A DNA stretch of 64,000 nt from contig JAITLK010000002.1 of NCBI GenBank assembly GCA_031277945.1, positions 310,001-374,000 of the forward strand, written 5' to 3'. Below are positions 27,389 through 35,630 of the stretch, piece after piece. Made by a program: the position numbers and the translations under genes. The notes beneath the pieces were generated by a model that did not search any database, was not told where the DNA came from, and saw nothing but the letters and a program-made list of their open reading frames with translations. Each line of letters opens with the position of its first letter. Position 1 is the stretch's first letter. The stretch comes from Microbacterium sp. (lineage in GTDB: Bacteria; Actinomycetota; Actinomycetes; Actinomycetales; Microbacteriaceae).

Positions 27389-28083
27389 TCGACGTCCGAG
27401 ACCTTGACGTCGACGGCGAGGACGGCACCCGCGTGCTGGCGGGCGTATCCCTCACCGTGGATCATCGGCGTGTCGCGGTGATCGGCGCGAACGGTTCGGG
27501 CAAGTCGACCTTCGCCCGTGTCCTGGCAGGGCTCGTGAAGCCCTCGCATGGATCGGCAGCCGTGATGGGCGTCGATGTGCGCTCCCGTCGCCTCCGCGAA
27601 ACGGTCGGCATGGTCTTCTCCGATCCCGATGCGCAGATCCTGATGCCGACGCCACGGGAGGATGTCGCACTCACCGCAGGGGCGCTGTCCCTCTCGCGGC
27701 AGGAGCGCGGCCGCAGGGTTGACACCGCGCTGGAGCGATTCGGCTTGACCGGACTCTCCGATCGGCCGGTGAGTGTGCTCTCCGGCGGCCAGAAGCAGCT
27801 GCTCGCCCTCGCCGGTATCGCCGTGCGGCAGCCCGCGGTGCTGATCGCCGATGAACCCACCACGCAGCTCGACCTCCGCAACGCGCGACGAGTGGGCGCT
27901 CTGCTGCTCGGCGACTCCGCGGTGGATCCCGGCGCGGTGACCGATCGGCTCGTGCTCGTGACGCACGACCTCGCGCTCGCTCGTCGCTGTGACCACGCCA
28001 TTCGCTTCGATCGAGGCGAGCTCGTCGACAGCGGCAGCCCACAGGATGTCGTGTCGAGGTACGAACGGGACGAGGCGTGCTGA
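27385..28083 (+). CDS. bioM: Biotin ECF transporter ATPase BioM
   Basis: This 232-residue ABC ATPase energises the BioY module. Walker A is GANGSGKST at 34-42, the signature is LSGGQKQLLALAG, Walker B is AVLIADEPTTQLD, and the H-loop is LVTHDLALA. It belongs to the CbiO/EcfA type. It overlaps bioY by 4 bases (ATGA) and bioN by 7. Confidence 0.94.
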   Translation: MIDVRDLDVDGEDGTRVLAGVSLTVDHRRVAVIGANGSGKSTFARVLAGLVKPSHGSAAVMGVDVRSRRLRETVGMVFSDPDAQILMPTPREDVALTAGALSLSRQERGRRVDTALERFGLTGLSDRPVSVLSGGQKQLLALAGIAVRQPAVLIADEPTTQLDLRNARRVGALLLGDSAVDPGAVTDRLVLVTHDLALARRCDHAIRFDRGELVDSGSPQDVVSRYERDEAC

Positions 28084-28640
28084 ATACGCCGGGGGAGCGA
28101 CGAGCAGCCGTCCGGCTCGCTGCGCTCGCCCTCCTCGCTTTGGCCGTCTCCCTGTCACCACCGGTGGCCGGCGCTGTTCTGGCGGCCGCCGCCGCAGGGG
28201 TGGCGCTGTGCCGGGCGCGCCACCGAACGGCGGTGGGCGCCCAGACGAAGTCCTTCCTGCTCGTCGCCGCATTCGTCCTCGTCACCGTGGGGATCTTCTC
28301 GGGCGTCGCGGCGGCGGCGATCGCAACCGCCCGTATCCTCGGCCTGCTGCTGGTCGCCGCCGTGGTGGCGGCGTCCGTGTCCCCTCTGGAAATGACCGCT
28401 GTCGTCCGCGCTCTTCTCCGGCCGTTGCGCCCCTTCGGGCTGAACCCGGATCGTGTGGCGCTGGTGCTCTCCCTGACCATCACCATCGCGCCCGTCCTGC
28501 TGCGACATGCGCGGACGATCCGCGAGGTGCAGCGCATGCGCGGCCTGCGCGCGGGGCCGCGGTTCGTGCTGCCTCTCCTGATCGTCGCGTTGCGCCACGC
28601 CGACACGATGGCGGAGAGCCTCGCGACGCGCGGAGTGTGA
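28077..28640 (+). CDS. bioN: Biotin ECF transporter transmembrane subunit BioN
   Basis: BioN (187 residues) is the T-component coupling BioM to BioY. It has four to five membrane helices, and the coupling helix carries IREVQRMRGLRAG, the Ala/Gly-Arg-type motif of EcfT proteins, followed by DTMAESLATRG. The GTG at 28077 lies inside bioM, so translation is coupled. The protein is shorter than general EcfT proteins, as usual for BioN. Confidence 0.92.
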   Translation: MLNTPGERRAAVRLAALALLALAVSLSPPVAGAVLAAAAAGVALCRARHRTAVGAQTKSFLLVAAFVLVTVGIFSGVAAAAIATARILGLLLVAAVVAASVSPLEMTAVVRALLRPLRPFGLNPDRVALVLSLTITIAPVLLRHARTIREVQRMRGLRAGPRFVLPLLIVALRHADTMAESLATRGV

Positions 28641-28697
28641 AACGCGGGCTAGATCGCGGCGGCCCCGGACTCGGAGGTCGGGTGCGGTCGGAGGCGA

Positions 28698-28703
28698 TAG
28701 AGT
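28698..28703 (+). promoter_or_regulatory. Probable -10 for the ABC-F gene
   Basis: TAGAGT is placed 48 bases before the GTG start of the ABC-F gene, in a 110-base gap after bioN. No clear -35 is visible. Confidence 0.4.
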
Positions 28704-28750
28704 AGGAGGCTGGCCATTCGGCCGCATCCCCTCAGAGAAGGAGCTTCGTC

Positions 28751-30349
28751 GTGCTCGCCGTGCAGAACCTCGAGATCCGCGTCGGCGCACGCGTGCTGAT
28801 GGAGGGCGTCTCCTTCCGTGTCAGCCCGGGAGACAAGGTGGGACTGGTCGGGCGCAACGGTGCCGGCAAGACCACGCTGACGAAGGTGCTCGCGGGCGAT
28901 CTGCTGCCCGCCGACGGCAACGTGACCCGCAGCGGCGAGCTCGGATACCTGCCGCAGGACCCGCGCACCGGCGATCCGTCGATGCTCGCCCGCACGCGCA
29001 TCCTGGACGCGCGTGGCCTCGGCACGCTCGCTCTCGGCATGAAGGAAGCGACCCTCGCGATGGCGTCGGAGGACTCCGCGGTCGCGGAGAAGGCCATGCG
29101 CAAGTACGGCAACCTCACCGAGCGTTTCGAGTCGCTCGGGGGCTACGCCGCCGAGGCCGAGGCCGCCTCCATCGCGCACAACCTGTCGCTCCCGGACCGC
29201 ATCCTCGACCAGCCGTTGAGCACGCTCTCGGGTGGTCAGCGACGCCGTATCGAGCTCGCGCGCATTCTCTTCTCCGATGCGGATTCGATGATCCTCGATG
29301 AGCCGACCAACCACCTCGATGCCGATAGCGTCGTCTGGCTGCGGGAGTTCCTCAAGAACTACAAGGGTGGTCTCATCGTGATCTCCCACGACATCGAGCT
29401 CGTGGGGGAGACTGTGAACCGGGTCTTCTATCTGGACGCCAACCGCCAGGTGATCGACGTCTACAACATGAACTGGAAGAACTACCTCCGCCAGCGGGCC
29501 GCTGACGAGGAGCGTCGCAAGAAGGAACGCGTCAACGCCGAGAAGAAGGCCACACAGCTGCAGCTGCAGGCGGCGAAGTTCGGAGCCAAGGCGTCCAAGG
29601 CCGCCGCGGCGCACCAGATGATCGCGCGAGCCGAGAAGCTCCTGTCCGGTCTGGAGGAGGTCCGCCAGGAGGACCGCGTGGCGAAGCTGCGCTTCCCGAA
29701 GCCCGCCGCGTGTGGCAAGACGCCGCTCATGGCGAACGGCCTGTCGAAGTCGTACGGATCACTGGAGATCTTCACCGACGTGGATCTCGCGATCGATCGC
29801 GGATCCAAGGTGGTGGTGCTCGGACTGAACGGTGCGGGAAAGACCACGCTGCTGCGGATCCTCGCGGGAGTGGACAAGTCCGACACGGGCGCCATCGAGC
29901 CCGGACACGGCCTCAAGGTGGGGTACTACGCTCAGGAGCACGAGAACCTGGATGTGAGTCGTTCCGTTCTGGAGAACATGATGTCGGCCGCACCCGACAT
30001 CAACGCGACCGAGGCGCGGAAGGTGCTCGGCTCGTTCCTGTTCACGGGTGACGATGTCCTCAAGCCCGCAGGTGTGCTCTCCGGTGGGGAGAAGACGCGA
30101 CTGTCGCTGGCCACCCTGGTGGTCTCGAGCGCGAATCTGCTGCTGCTCGACGAGCCGACCAACAACCTCGATCCCGCCTCTCGCGAGGAGATCCTCGGCG
30201 CGCTGGCGCACTATGAGGGGGCGGTCGTCCTGGTGTCGCACGACCCGGGCGCCGTGGCCGCACTGAACCCGGAACGCGTGCTGATCCTCCCGGACGGTGT
30301 CGAGGACATCTGGAACCAGGAGTACCAGGACCTCATCGAGCTCGCCTGA
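28751..30349 (+). CDS. ABC-F family ATPase (ribosome-associated type)
   Basis: This soluble protein of 532 residues carries two ABC domains and no membrane segment, as in ABC-F translation factors and ribosome-protection proteins. Walker A sites are GRNGAGKTT and GLNGAGKTT; the signatures are LSGGQRRRIELAR and LSGGEKTRLSLAT; the Walker B sites run MILDEPTNHLD and LLLDEPTNNLD. The linker between domains is Lys/Arg/Ala-rich and coiled (EERRKKERVNAEKKATQ). It is a broadly conserved actinobacterial housekeeping type; an antibiotic-resistance role cannot be claimed. The start is a GTG behind AGAAGGAG. Confidence 0.92.
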   Translation: MLAVQNLEIRVGARVLMEGVSFRVSPGDKVGLVGRNGAGKTTLTKVLAGDLLPADGNVTRSGELGYLPQDPRTGDPSMLARTRILDARGLGTLALGMKEATLAMASEDSAVAEKAMRKYGNLTERFESLGGYAAEAEAASIAHNLSLPDRILDQPLSTLSGGQRRRIELARILFSDADSMILDEPTNHLDADSVVWLREFLKNYKGGLIVISHDIELVGETVNRVFYLDANRQVIDVYNMNWKNYLRQRAADEERRKKERVNAEKKATQLQLQAAKFGAKASKAAAAHQMIARAEKLLSGLEEVRQEDRVAKLRFPKPAACGKTPLMANGLSKSYGSLEIFTDVDLAIDRGSKVVVLGLNGAGKTTLLRILAGVDKSDTGAIEPGHGLKVGYYAQEHENLDVSRSVLENMMSAAPDINATEARKVLGSFLFTGDDVLKPAGVLSGGEKTRLSLATLVVSSANLLLLDEPTNNLDPASREEILGALAHYEGAVVLVSHDPGAVAALNPERVLILPDGVEDIWNQEYQDLIELA

Positions 30350-30358
30350 TCGTATCGA

Positions 30359-30400
30359 CGAGAAAGCCCCGCCGGCTCTGGAACCGGCGGGGCTTTCTCG
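30359..30400. terminator. Shared terminator, ABC-F gene and SURF1 gene
   Basis: A perfect 17-base stem (30359-30375 / 30384-30400) with an 8-base loop sits between convergent stops, directly against the SURF1 stop. The minus strand ends in a TTTCTCG run, the plus strand in CTTTCTCG. Confidence 0.9.
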
Positions 30401-31237
30401 TCACGCCGAGAGGATCGCGTCCTCCTCTTCGGCGTCACGGTCGCGCCGCTTCTTCTGCTGTCGCTTCACGGGGGTCCGTCCCTCGGCCATCGCCGCAGCG
30501 TCCTCCGCATCTTCGCGGCGATGACGCACCTCGGTGCGGATCATGTAGAAGATGAAGATGAACCCCATGATGGCGAACAGGATCCACTGAATCGCATAGC
30601 TGAGGTGCGGCCCGGGGTCCTCGGTGGGTTTGTCCAGCGCGTGGGGACGATCGGCGACAGCGGGCTTCTCCTCCGCCATCAATCCGTACGCGGAGGTCTC
30701 CAGATCGAGGCCGGTCGCATCGGCGACAGCCGGCAGATTGATCGTGGGGACCTGACCCTCCGGGGCGCCGCGTCCGGAGGCAGGCAGCATCTCACCGGGG
30801 CGCAGGCGCACGGTCACCGTCACCGTTCCCGCGGGAGGCGCCGGGACGGCGCTGGGGGAGGAGTCCTCCGCCGGAGGAACCCAGCCGCGATCCACGACGA
30901 TGATGCGCCCGTCGTCCGTGGCGAAGGGAACGAGCACCTCGAAAGCACTGGTTCCACCGAGCGGGCGGTTGCGTGCCAGCACGGTGTCGTCCGTGAGGTA
31001 CTCGCCGGTGAGGAGCACGGGGGCCCACTCGTCGGCGGGGTCGAACTCCCCGCCGATCGGAAGACGTTCCGCCAGAGGTACGGGGGCGGCATCGTAGTTG
31101 TTCTCGATCAGCAGGTTCGCGCGCGAGCGCTGCTCGTTGCGATCGAACTGCCAGTGCGAGAGGAACGCGCAGACGACGGCGAACACGATGGCGATCGCGA
31201 TGTAGATGCTCCAACGTGCGACGGTGTTCTTGGGCAT
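30401..31237 (-). CDS. SURF1-family cytochrome oxidase assembly protein
   Basis: SURF1 proteins assist assembly of heme-copper cytochrome c oxidase, probably at the heme a insertion step. The 278-residue product has one helix near each end (about 9-27 and 222-243) around an extracytoplasmic domain, with the family motifs LSHWQFDR, VLARNRPLGGTSAFEVLVPF and IVVDRGWVPP. A charged tail (RQQKKRRDRDAEEED) follows the second helix. The ATG at 31237 overlaps the stop of the small upstream gene by one base. It fits functionally with ctaA and ctaB elsewhere in the window. Confidence 0.93.
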   Translation of the reverse strand: MPKNTVARWSIYIAIAIVFAVVCAFLSHWQFDRNEQRSRANLLIENNYDAAPVPLAERLPIGGEFDPADEWAPVLLTGEYLTDDTVLARNRPLGGTSAFEVLVPFATDDGRIIVVDRGWVPPAEDSSPSAVPAPPAGTVTVTVRLRPGEMLPASGRGAPEGQVPTINLPAVADATGLDLETSAYGLMAEEKPAVADRPHALDKPTEDPGPHLSYAIQWILFAIMGFIFIFYMIRTEVRHRREDAEDAAAMAEGRTPVKRQQKKRRDRDAEEEDAILSA

Positions 31238-31509
31238 CAGTCGGACTCGCTCACATCGGTGGGTGGGAGGGGCTCTGTCATCGCGGGGACGTGCACCTCC
31301 ACGCGCACCGGGAACTCGCGCGCGGCGAGGAAGTCGCGCAGGTAGTCGACGTGCTCGTCGCAGGCCAGCCACACCTTCTGACGGCCCTCCGCATGGATGC
31401 GGGGGTTGCGCCACACGACGCGATGGCTCGCGGGCGCCGGGCAACCGGCTCGCGAGCATGTGTCCATCTCAGGCGTGCCGGCCAACGAACCGAGGATGTC
31501 ACCGAGCAT
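31237..31509 (-). CDS. Small Cys/His protein of unknown function coupled to SURF1
   Basis: I do not recognise a characterised family. The 90-residue product has Cys18, Cys23, Cys50 and His53 in a C-x4-C-x26-C-x2-H pattern (CSRAGC and CDEH), suggesting a small metal-binding (zinc-ribbon-like) fold. Conserved-looking hydrophobic stretches (HRVVWRNPRIHA, QKVWLACDEHVDYLRDFL) surround it. There is no signal peptide or membrane helix. The stop overlaps the SURF1 start by one base and it begins 3 bases after the DUF3099 gene, so the three are one operon. Confidence 0.8.
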   Translation of the reverse strand: MLGDILGSLAGTPEMDTCSRAGCPAPASHRVVWRNPRIHAEGRQKVWLACDEHVDYLRDFLAAREFPVRVEVHVPAMTEPLPPTDVSESD

Positions 31510-31512
31510 TCG

Positions 31513-31902
31513 TCACCTCGACGCCGCTCCCGGCGTGTCGTCGGTGTCCGACGCGGTCCCGCCGGCAGGACGGGTCTCCGTGAGCCGGATGACGGTGGGA
31601 GCTGATTCGCTCGGGGCCGGTGTCTCCGCGGGGGCGTCCAGGGAGAACTCAGGCGACTCGACGGCGCGCGCGTCGCTCTCTTCACCCGCATTGGCGCGGA
31701 CGACGGCGACGTAGGGCAGGAAGATCGCGCCGGCGGCCAATACCCATGTCCACCAGCCGTACGGCTGGATGAGGACCATGAGCAGAAAACAGGCGATGCG
31801 GATTCCCATCGTCACTGCGTAGCGCTTCAACCGCGACGCCGCCTCATCCTGAGGGGAGCGCGGGAGCGAGGTCGCGGAGTGGGAGGGGCGGTTCTTGTTC
31901 AC
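31513..31902 (-). CDS. DUF3099 membrane protein
   Basis: This 129-residue protein matches the actinobacterial DUF3099 family. It has a basic N-terminus with SRLKRYAVTMGIRIACFLLM, two membrane helices (about 31-46 and 50-68) separated by QPYGWWTW, the family-typical LPYVAVVRANA, and an acidic, Ala/Thr/Pro-rich tail. The function is unknown. The GTG start at 31902 has GGAGGGG upstream. A TAGGCT -10 sits 9 bases before it, so the leader is only a few bases. It opens the operon that ends with SURF1. Confidence 0.85.
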   Translation of the reverse strand: MNKNRPSHSATSLPRSPQDEAASRLKRYAVTMGIRIACFLLMVLIQPYGWWTWVLAAGAIFLPYVAVVRANAGEESDARAVESPEFSLDAPAETPAPSESAPTVIRLTETRPAGGTASDTDDTPGAASR

Positions 31903-31911
31903 GGCCCCTCC

Positions 31912-31947
31912 AGCCTACGCCGCCGATCGCTGACCGGCGGCGTAGGC
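31912..31947 (-). terminator. Terminator of the DUF4190 gene, overlapping the next -10
   Basis: 13-base perfect arms (31913-31925 / 31935-31947) with a 9-base loop follow the DUF4190 stop. On the minus strand the end of the 3' arm (GTAGGC) shares five bases with the TAGGCT -10 (31912-31917) of the DUF3099 gene. Confidence 0.75.
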
Positions 31948-31952
31948 GCGGA

Positions 31953-32708
31953 TCAATACCCGCTGTAGGAGCTGGCGGCGGCGATCCCGATCACCAGAGC
32001 GATGATGCCGAAGATCGCGACGACGGCCCACAGCCCGATCGCGATGTAGCCCATGATGAGGCCGGCGGTGGCCATACCGGAGCCGCCCTCGCGCGTCTGT
32101 GCGATCTGCTTGCGGGCGATGTGGCCGCAGATGACGGCGACGATCGAACCGAGGAAGGGAATGACGGTCCACCCCACGATGCCGGCGATCATCGAGATGA
32201 GTGCCATCGTGTTGTTCTGGGGTGCGGCAGGGTAGCCGTAGGCGGGTGCGGCACCGTAAGCCGGCGCTGCGTATGCGGGCTGGCCGTACGCCGCGTAGGC
32301 GTCTCCAGCCGGCGCGCCGTAGCCTCCGCCCGCGGGAGCCTGACCATACGGATCGGCGGCGGGGGCGGAGTACCCCTGTCCGGCGGACGGGTCGGTGTAG
32401 GCCGGAGCCGCATAGGGGTCAGCGGGAGCGGCGTAGGGATCCGCCGCCTGTCCGTAGTCCGGTGCCGCATACGGGTCCGCGGCCGGGGCCTGACCGGAGG
32501 ACGGCGCTGCGTACGGGTCGGCAGGTGCCGCGTACGGGTCGGCAGGTGCAGCGTACGGTTCGGCAGCAGGTGCCTGGCCGTAGGGGTCCGCCGGTGCCGC
32601 AGAGGTCCCGGAGGAGTCTGCCGGCGTGGCTGCGGCGGCAGCGTAGGGATCGGTCGGCGCGCTGGGTGCGGCCGGCTCGTAGGGGTTGGTGCCGTCGGGC
32701 GTGCTCAT
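31953..32708 (-). CDS. DUF4190 membrane protein with a Pro/Ala/Tyr-rich repeat region
   Basis: The 251-residue product has a long disordered N-terminal part (residues 1-165) dominated by PYAAPAD and YGQAPA repeats, then a DUF4190-type pair of membrane helices (about 168-196 and 218-245) joined by the charged loop GHIARKQIAQTREGG, ending in SSYSGY. Such proteins are common in Actinobacteria and their role is unknown; the disordered part probably faces the cytoplasm. The ATG at 32708 is preceded by AAAGGAC. A hairpin follows the stop. Confidence 0.87.
   Translation of the reverse strand: MSTPDGTNPYEPAAPSAPTDPYAAAAATPADSSGTSAAPADPYGQAPAAEPYAAPADPYAAPADPYAAPSSGQAPAADPYAAPDYGQAADPYAAPADPYAAPAYTDPSAGQGYSAPAADPYGQAPAGGGYGAPAGDAYAAYGQPAYAAPAYGAAPAYGYPAAPQNNTMALISMIAGIVGWTVIPFLGSIVAVICGHIARKQIAQTREGGSGMATAGLIMGYIAIGLWAVVAIFGIIALVIGIAAASSYSGY
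32394..32558 (-). repeat. Degenerate PYAAPAD-type coding repeat
   Basis: Residues 51-105 of the DUF4190 protein consist of repeated DPYAAPA units (seven copies of PYAAP, some spaced by GQAPAA), encoded by near-identical 21-base units such as GTACGGGTCGGCAGGTGCCG on the plus strand. It is a coding repeat, not a CRISPR or operator array. Confidence 0.8.
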
Positions 32709-32782
32709 GAGAAGTCCTTTCGCGGCGTGATCGCCGGATTCCAGCGTGGTCCGGGCGAGCGGTGATGTCAATCCGGCGCCGA

Positions 32783-32788
32783 TAAGCT
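32783..32788 (+). promoter_or_regulatory. Possible -10 for fabG
   Basis: TAAGCT lies 32 bases before the fabG ATG, so the leader would be about 25 bases and hold the TGGAGG ribosome site. Confidence 0.45.
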
Positions 32789-32820
32789 GGAGGCCCGTTC
32801 ATATGAATTCTGGAGGCTCC

Positions 32821-33543
32821 ATGACCACCGACTCCGCCCCCGCACGTGTCGTTCTGGTGACCGGTGGAAACCGGGGAATCGGACGCGCGATCGCTGAGCG
32901 GTTCGTGCGCGAAGGCTATTCGGTCGCGGTGACGGCCCGCTCCGGGGAAGGGCCGGAGGGCACGCTGACGGTGCGCGCCGACGTCACCGATGCGGTTGCG
33001 GTGGACGCCGCCTTCTCGGAAGTCGAGGAAAAGCTCGGCCCCATCGACGTGCTGGTGGCCAACGCGGGAATCACGAAGGACACGCTCCTGCTGCGCATGA
33101 GCGAGGACGACTTCGACTCGGTGGTGAGCACCAACCTCGGCGGCACCTTCCGCGTGGTCAAGCGGGCATCGAAGAACATGTTGCGTCGAAAGTACGGTCG
33201 CGTGATCCTCATCTCTTCCGTCGTGGGCCTGTACGGATCCGCCGGCCAGATCAACTACGCCGCATCCAAGAGCGCGCTTGTCGGCTTCGCCCGGTCACTG
33301 ACGCGCGAGCTCGGCGCACGTAACATCACCGCGAACGTCGTCGCTCCGGGATTCATCGAGACCGACATGACCGCCGCGCTCTCCGATGAGACGCAGGCGG
33401 AGTACAAGCGGAGCATCCCCGCCGGCCGGTTCGCGGCGGCGGACGAGGTGGCGGGTGTGGTGACGTGGCTCGCCTCGGACGACGCGGCCTACATCTCCGG
33501 TGCTGTGATCCCCGTCGACGGCGGGCTCGGCATGGGGCACTGA
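32821..33543 (+). CDS. fabG: 3-oxoacyl-ACP reductase, FabG/MabA type
   Basis: This 240-residue short-chain dehydrogenase should reduce 3-oxoacyl-ACP with NADPH in fatty-acid synthesis. The cofactor motif TGGNRGIG is at 14-21, NAG at 81-83, and the catalytic Ser-Tyr-Lys set is in ISSVVG (132-133), with Tyr146 and Lys150 in INYAASKSALVG; the end FIETDMTA and VIPVDGGLGMGH are FabG-like. There are many related SDRs, so the acyl-ACP substrate is likely but not certain. The ATG at 32821 has TGGAGG upstream. The gene stands alone, before a strong hairpin. Confidence 0.88.
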   Translation: MTTDSAPARVVLVTGGNRGIGRAIAERFVREGYSVAVTARSGEGPEGTLTVRADVTDAVAVDAAFSEVEEKLGPIDVLVANAGITKDTLLLRMSEDDFDSVVSTNLGGTFRVVKRASKNMLRRKYGRVILISSVVGLYGSAGQINYAASKSALVGFARSLTRELGARNITANVVAPGFIETDMTAALSDETQAEYKRSIPAGRFAAADEVAGVVTWLASDDAAYISGAVIPVDGGLGMGH

Positions 33544-33552
33544 CCCGTTCAC

Positions 33553-33601
33553 AACGCGAAGATGGCTCCGGAACTGCGAGTTCTGGAGCCATCTTCGCGT
33601 T
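33553..33601. terminator. Shared terminator, fabG and serB
   Basis: Two 22-base arms (33553-33574 / 33580-33601) pair with one mismatch around a 5-base loop, between convergent stops of fabG and serB. Confidence 0.85.
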
Positions 33602-33610
33602 CTCAGCTCG

Positions 33611-34234
33611 TCACGGCAGCAGAGGGATCACTTCGGCAAGAGAAACCGGGCCGATGACGAGATCCGCCTCCGCACGCACGCGCGGCTTCGCATTGAAAGC
33701 GAGGCCGAGATCAGCCGCCGCCATCATGAGCAGATCGTTGGCGCCGTCTCCGATGGCGATGGTCACATCGCAGCCGTGTTCGCTCGCCCAGGCGCGCAAC
33801 CCGTCCGCCTTGGCCTGCGCATCGACGATGGGCCCGTCCACCTCGCCCGTGAGCACACCGTCCTGGGCCACCAGGCGGTTGGCGCGCCAGAGGTCTACTC
33901 CGAGCGTCGGGGCGACGTGGTCGAGGATCTCGTGGAATCCGCCGGAGACCACACCGACCACCCCGCCACGTTCGTGCACCGCCGTGATCAGCTCCCGAAC
34001 ACCGGGCGTGGGCTCGATGCGGGCGAGCACTCGCTCGAAGGCTGCCACGGGAACGCCCGCGAGCTGCTGCACACGCGAGCGCAGGCTGGCGGAGAAGTCG
34101 ATCTCCCCGCGCATCGCGGCCTCCGTGGCAGCGGCGACCTCGGCTCCGCGACCGGCCTCGTCGGCGATGAGTTCGATCACCTCGTTGCGGATGAGAGTGG
34201 AATCGGCATCGAGGACGACCAGAACACGCGGCAT
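33611..34234 (-). CDS. serB: Phosphoserine phosphatase
   Basis: This HAD-family phosphatase makes serine from phosphoserine. The 207-residue protein is the single-domain form without the N-terminal ACT repeats of some SerB proteins. The motifs are VVLDADSTLIRNEVIELIA (nucleophile Asp9, Asp11), VVSGGFHEI, the Lys of AQAKADGLR, and IAIGDGANDLLMM. The ATG comes exactly six bases after TAGGCT on the minus strand, suggesting a leaderless mRNA. Confidence 0.93.
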   Translation of the reverse strand: MPRVLVVLDADSTLIRNEVIELIADEAGRGAEVAAATEAAMRGEIDFSASLRSRVQQLAGVPVAAFERVLARIEPTPGVRELITAVHERGGVVGVVSGGFHEILDHVAPTLGVDLWRANRLVAQDGVLTGEVDGPIVDAQAKADGLRAWASEHGCDVTIAIGDGANDLLMMAAADLGLAFNAKPRVRAEADLVIGPVSLAEVIPLLP

Positions 34235-34240
34235 ACGGCG

Positions 34241-34246
34241 AGCCTA
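34241..34246 (-). promoter_or_regulatory. -10 of serB (leaderless layout)
   Basis: Minus strand reads TAGGCT, six bases, then the serB ATG. No ribosome site fits in between. Confidence 0.6.
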
Positions 34247-34296
34247 TCGGCACGCACGGGATGGCCCCCGCCGCGTGACGTTGGGTGTACGACGAA

Positions 34297-34330
34297 GGGC
34301 GGAGGGGACGCTGGTGCGCTCCCTCCGCCC
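34297..34330 (-). terminator. Terminator after glgC
   Basis: Perfect 10-base arms GGGCGGAGGG (34297-34306) and CCCTCCGCCC (34321-34330) lie 9 bases beyond the glgC stop. Confidence 0.75.
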
Positions 34331-34339
34331 GTGCCTGGG

Positions 34340-35584
34340 TCAGCGCGTGACGCGGACGCCCTTGCCGACCACGGTGAGTCCGCTGTCGGTCACCGTGAAT
34401 CCGCGGGCGATGTCCCGCTCACGATCCACGCCGACCGTCGCGCCGTCCTCCAGCATGACGTTCTTGTCCAGGATCGCGCGGTTCACCCGGGCGCCGAGAC
34501 CCACCTCCACGCGGTCGAACAGCACAGAATCGGTGATCGTGGAGCCTCCGCCGGCGAGCGTCCAGGGTCCGACGACGCTGCGTTCCAGGTGGGTGCCCGA
34601 CAGCACCGAGCCCAGAGACACGATCGAGTCGATCGCGTTGCCGATCCGGCCCACGCCGTCACGCACGAACTTCGCGGGCGGCGAGTTCAGCGCCTGGGCG
34701 TAGATCGGCCACTCCGTGTTGTACAGGTTGAAGATCGGCAGTGTGGCGATCAGGTCCATGTGCGCGTCGAAGAAGGAGTCGATCGTACCCACGTCGCGCC
34801 AGTACCAGCGATCGCGCGGTGTCGAGCCCGGCACCTCGTTGCGCACCATGTCGTACACGCCGGCTTCGCCGCGACCGACGAAGTAGGGAATGATGTCGCC
34901 GCCCATGTCGTGGCCGGAGGTCGTGTCCTCCCCGTCAGCCTCCACTGCTTCGACGAGCGCATCGGCGTCGAAGATGTAGTTGCCCATCGAGGCGAGCACC
35001 TCACCCGGCGAGTCCGCGAGCCCGACAGCGTCGTTGGGCTTCTCCAGGAACTCGCGGATGCGGTCGTTCTGCTCGGGCTCTACGTCGATCACGCCGAACT
35101 GGTTGGCCAGCGCGATGGGCTGGCGGATGCCGGCCACGGTGGCTCGCGCTCCCGATGCAATATGTGCGTCGAGCATCTGCCGGAAGTCCATGCGGTAGAC
35201 GTGATCAGCGCCGATCACGACGACGATGTCGGGCTTCTCGTCGTTGATGAGGTTCAGGCTCTGCAGGATGGCGTCGGCGGATCCGGTGAACCACCGTTTC
35301 CCGAGGCGCTGCTGAGCGGGCACGGACGCGACGTACGAGTTCAGCAGAGCCGACATGCGCCACGTCTGGGAGATGTGGCGATCGAGGCTATGCGATTTGT
35401 ACTGCGTCAGCACGACGATCTGGCGCAGACCGGAGTTGATGAGGTTGGAGATGGCGAAGTCGATCAGACGGTACTGACCGCCGAACGGCACTGCGGGTTT
35501 CGCCCGGTCGGCGGTCAGCGGCATCAGCCGCTTCCCCTCACCACCGGCGAGAACGATTCCCAAGACCTTTGGAGCTGCTGGCAT
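34340..35584 (-). CDS. glgC: Glucose-1-phosphate adenylyltransferase
   Basis: GlgC (414 residues) makes ADP-glucose for glycogen or, in Actinobacteria, for maltose-1-phosphate synthesis. The nucleotidyltransferase motif [20 protein letters not shown] is at 12-31, [10 protein letters not shown] and [10 protein letters not shown] are typical, and the C-terminal third is a left-handed beta-helix. It is divergent from glgA with only 46 bases between, so the two are probably co-regulated. The ATG follows TAGGTT by exactly six bases. Confidence 0.96.
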   Translation of the reverse strand: MPAAPKVLGIVLAGGEGKRLMPLTADRAKPAVPFGGQYRLIDFAISNLINSGLRQIVVLTQYKSHSLDRHISQTWRMSALLNSYVASVPAQQRLGKRWFTGSADAILQSLNLINDEKPDIVVVIGADHVYRMDFRQMLDAHIASGARATVAGIRQPIALANQFGVIDVEPEQNDRIREFLEKPNDAVGLADSPGEVLASMGNYIFDADALVEAVEADGEDTTSGHDMGGDIIPYFVGRGEAGVYDMVRNEVPGSTPRDRWYWRDVGTIDSFFDAHMDLIATLPIFNLYNTEWPIYAQALNSPPAKFVRDGVGRIGNAIDSIVSLGSVLSGTHLERSVVGPWTLAGGGSTITDSVLFDRVEVGLGARVNRAILDKNVMLEDGATVGVDRERDIARGFTVTDSGLTVVGKGVRVTR

Positions 35585-35590
35585 GACACC

Positions 35591-35596
35591 AACCTA
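35591..35596 (-). promoter_or_regulatory. -10 of glgC (leaderless layout)
   Basis: Minus strand reads TAGGTT, six bases, then the ATG of glgC. Confidence 0.6.
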
Positions 35597-35630
35597 GGGG
35601 TTGGGGCCGGTCTGTACTAGCGTTCCTCCC

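Noticed and set aside
28751..30349. ABC-F protein as an antibiotic-resistance determinant
   Set aside because: It looks like the common chromosomal actinobacterial type with no mobile-element context; resistance cannot be inferred.
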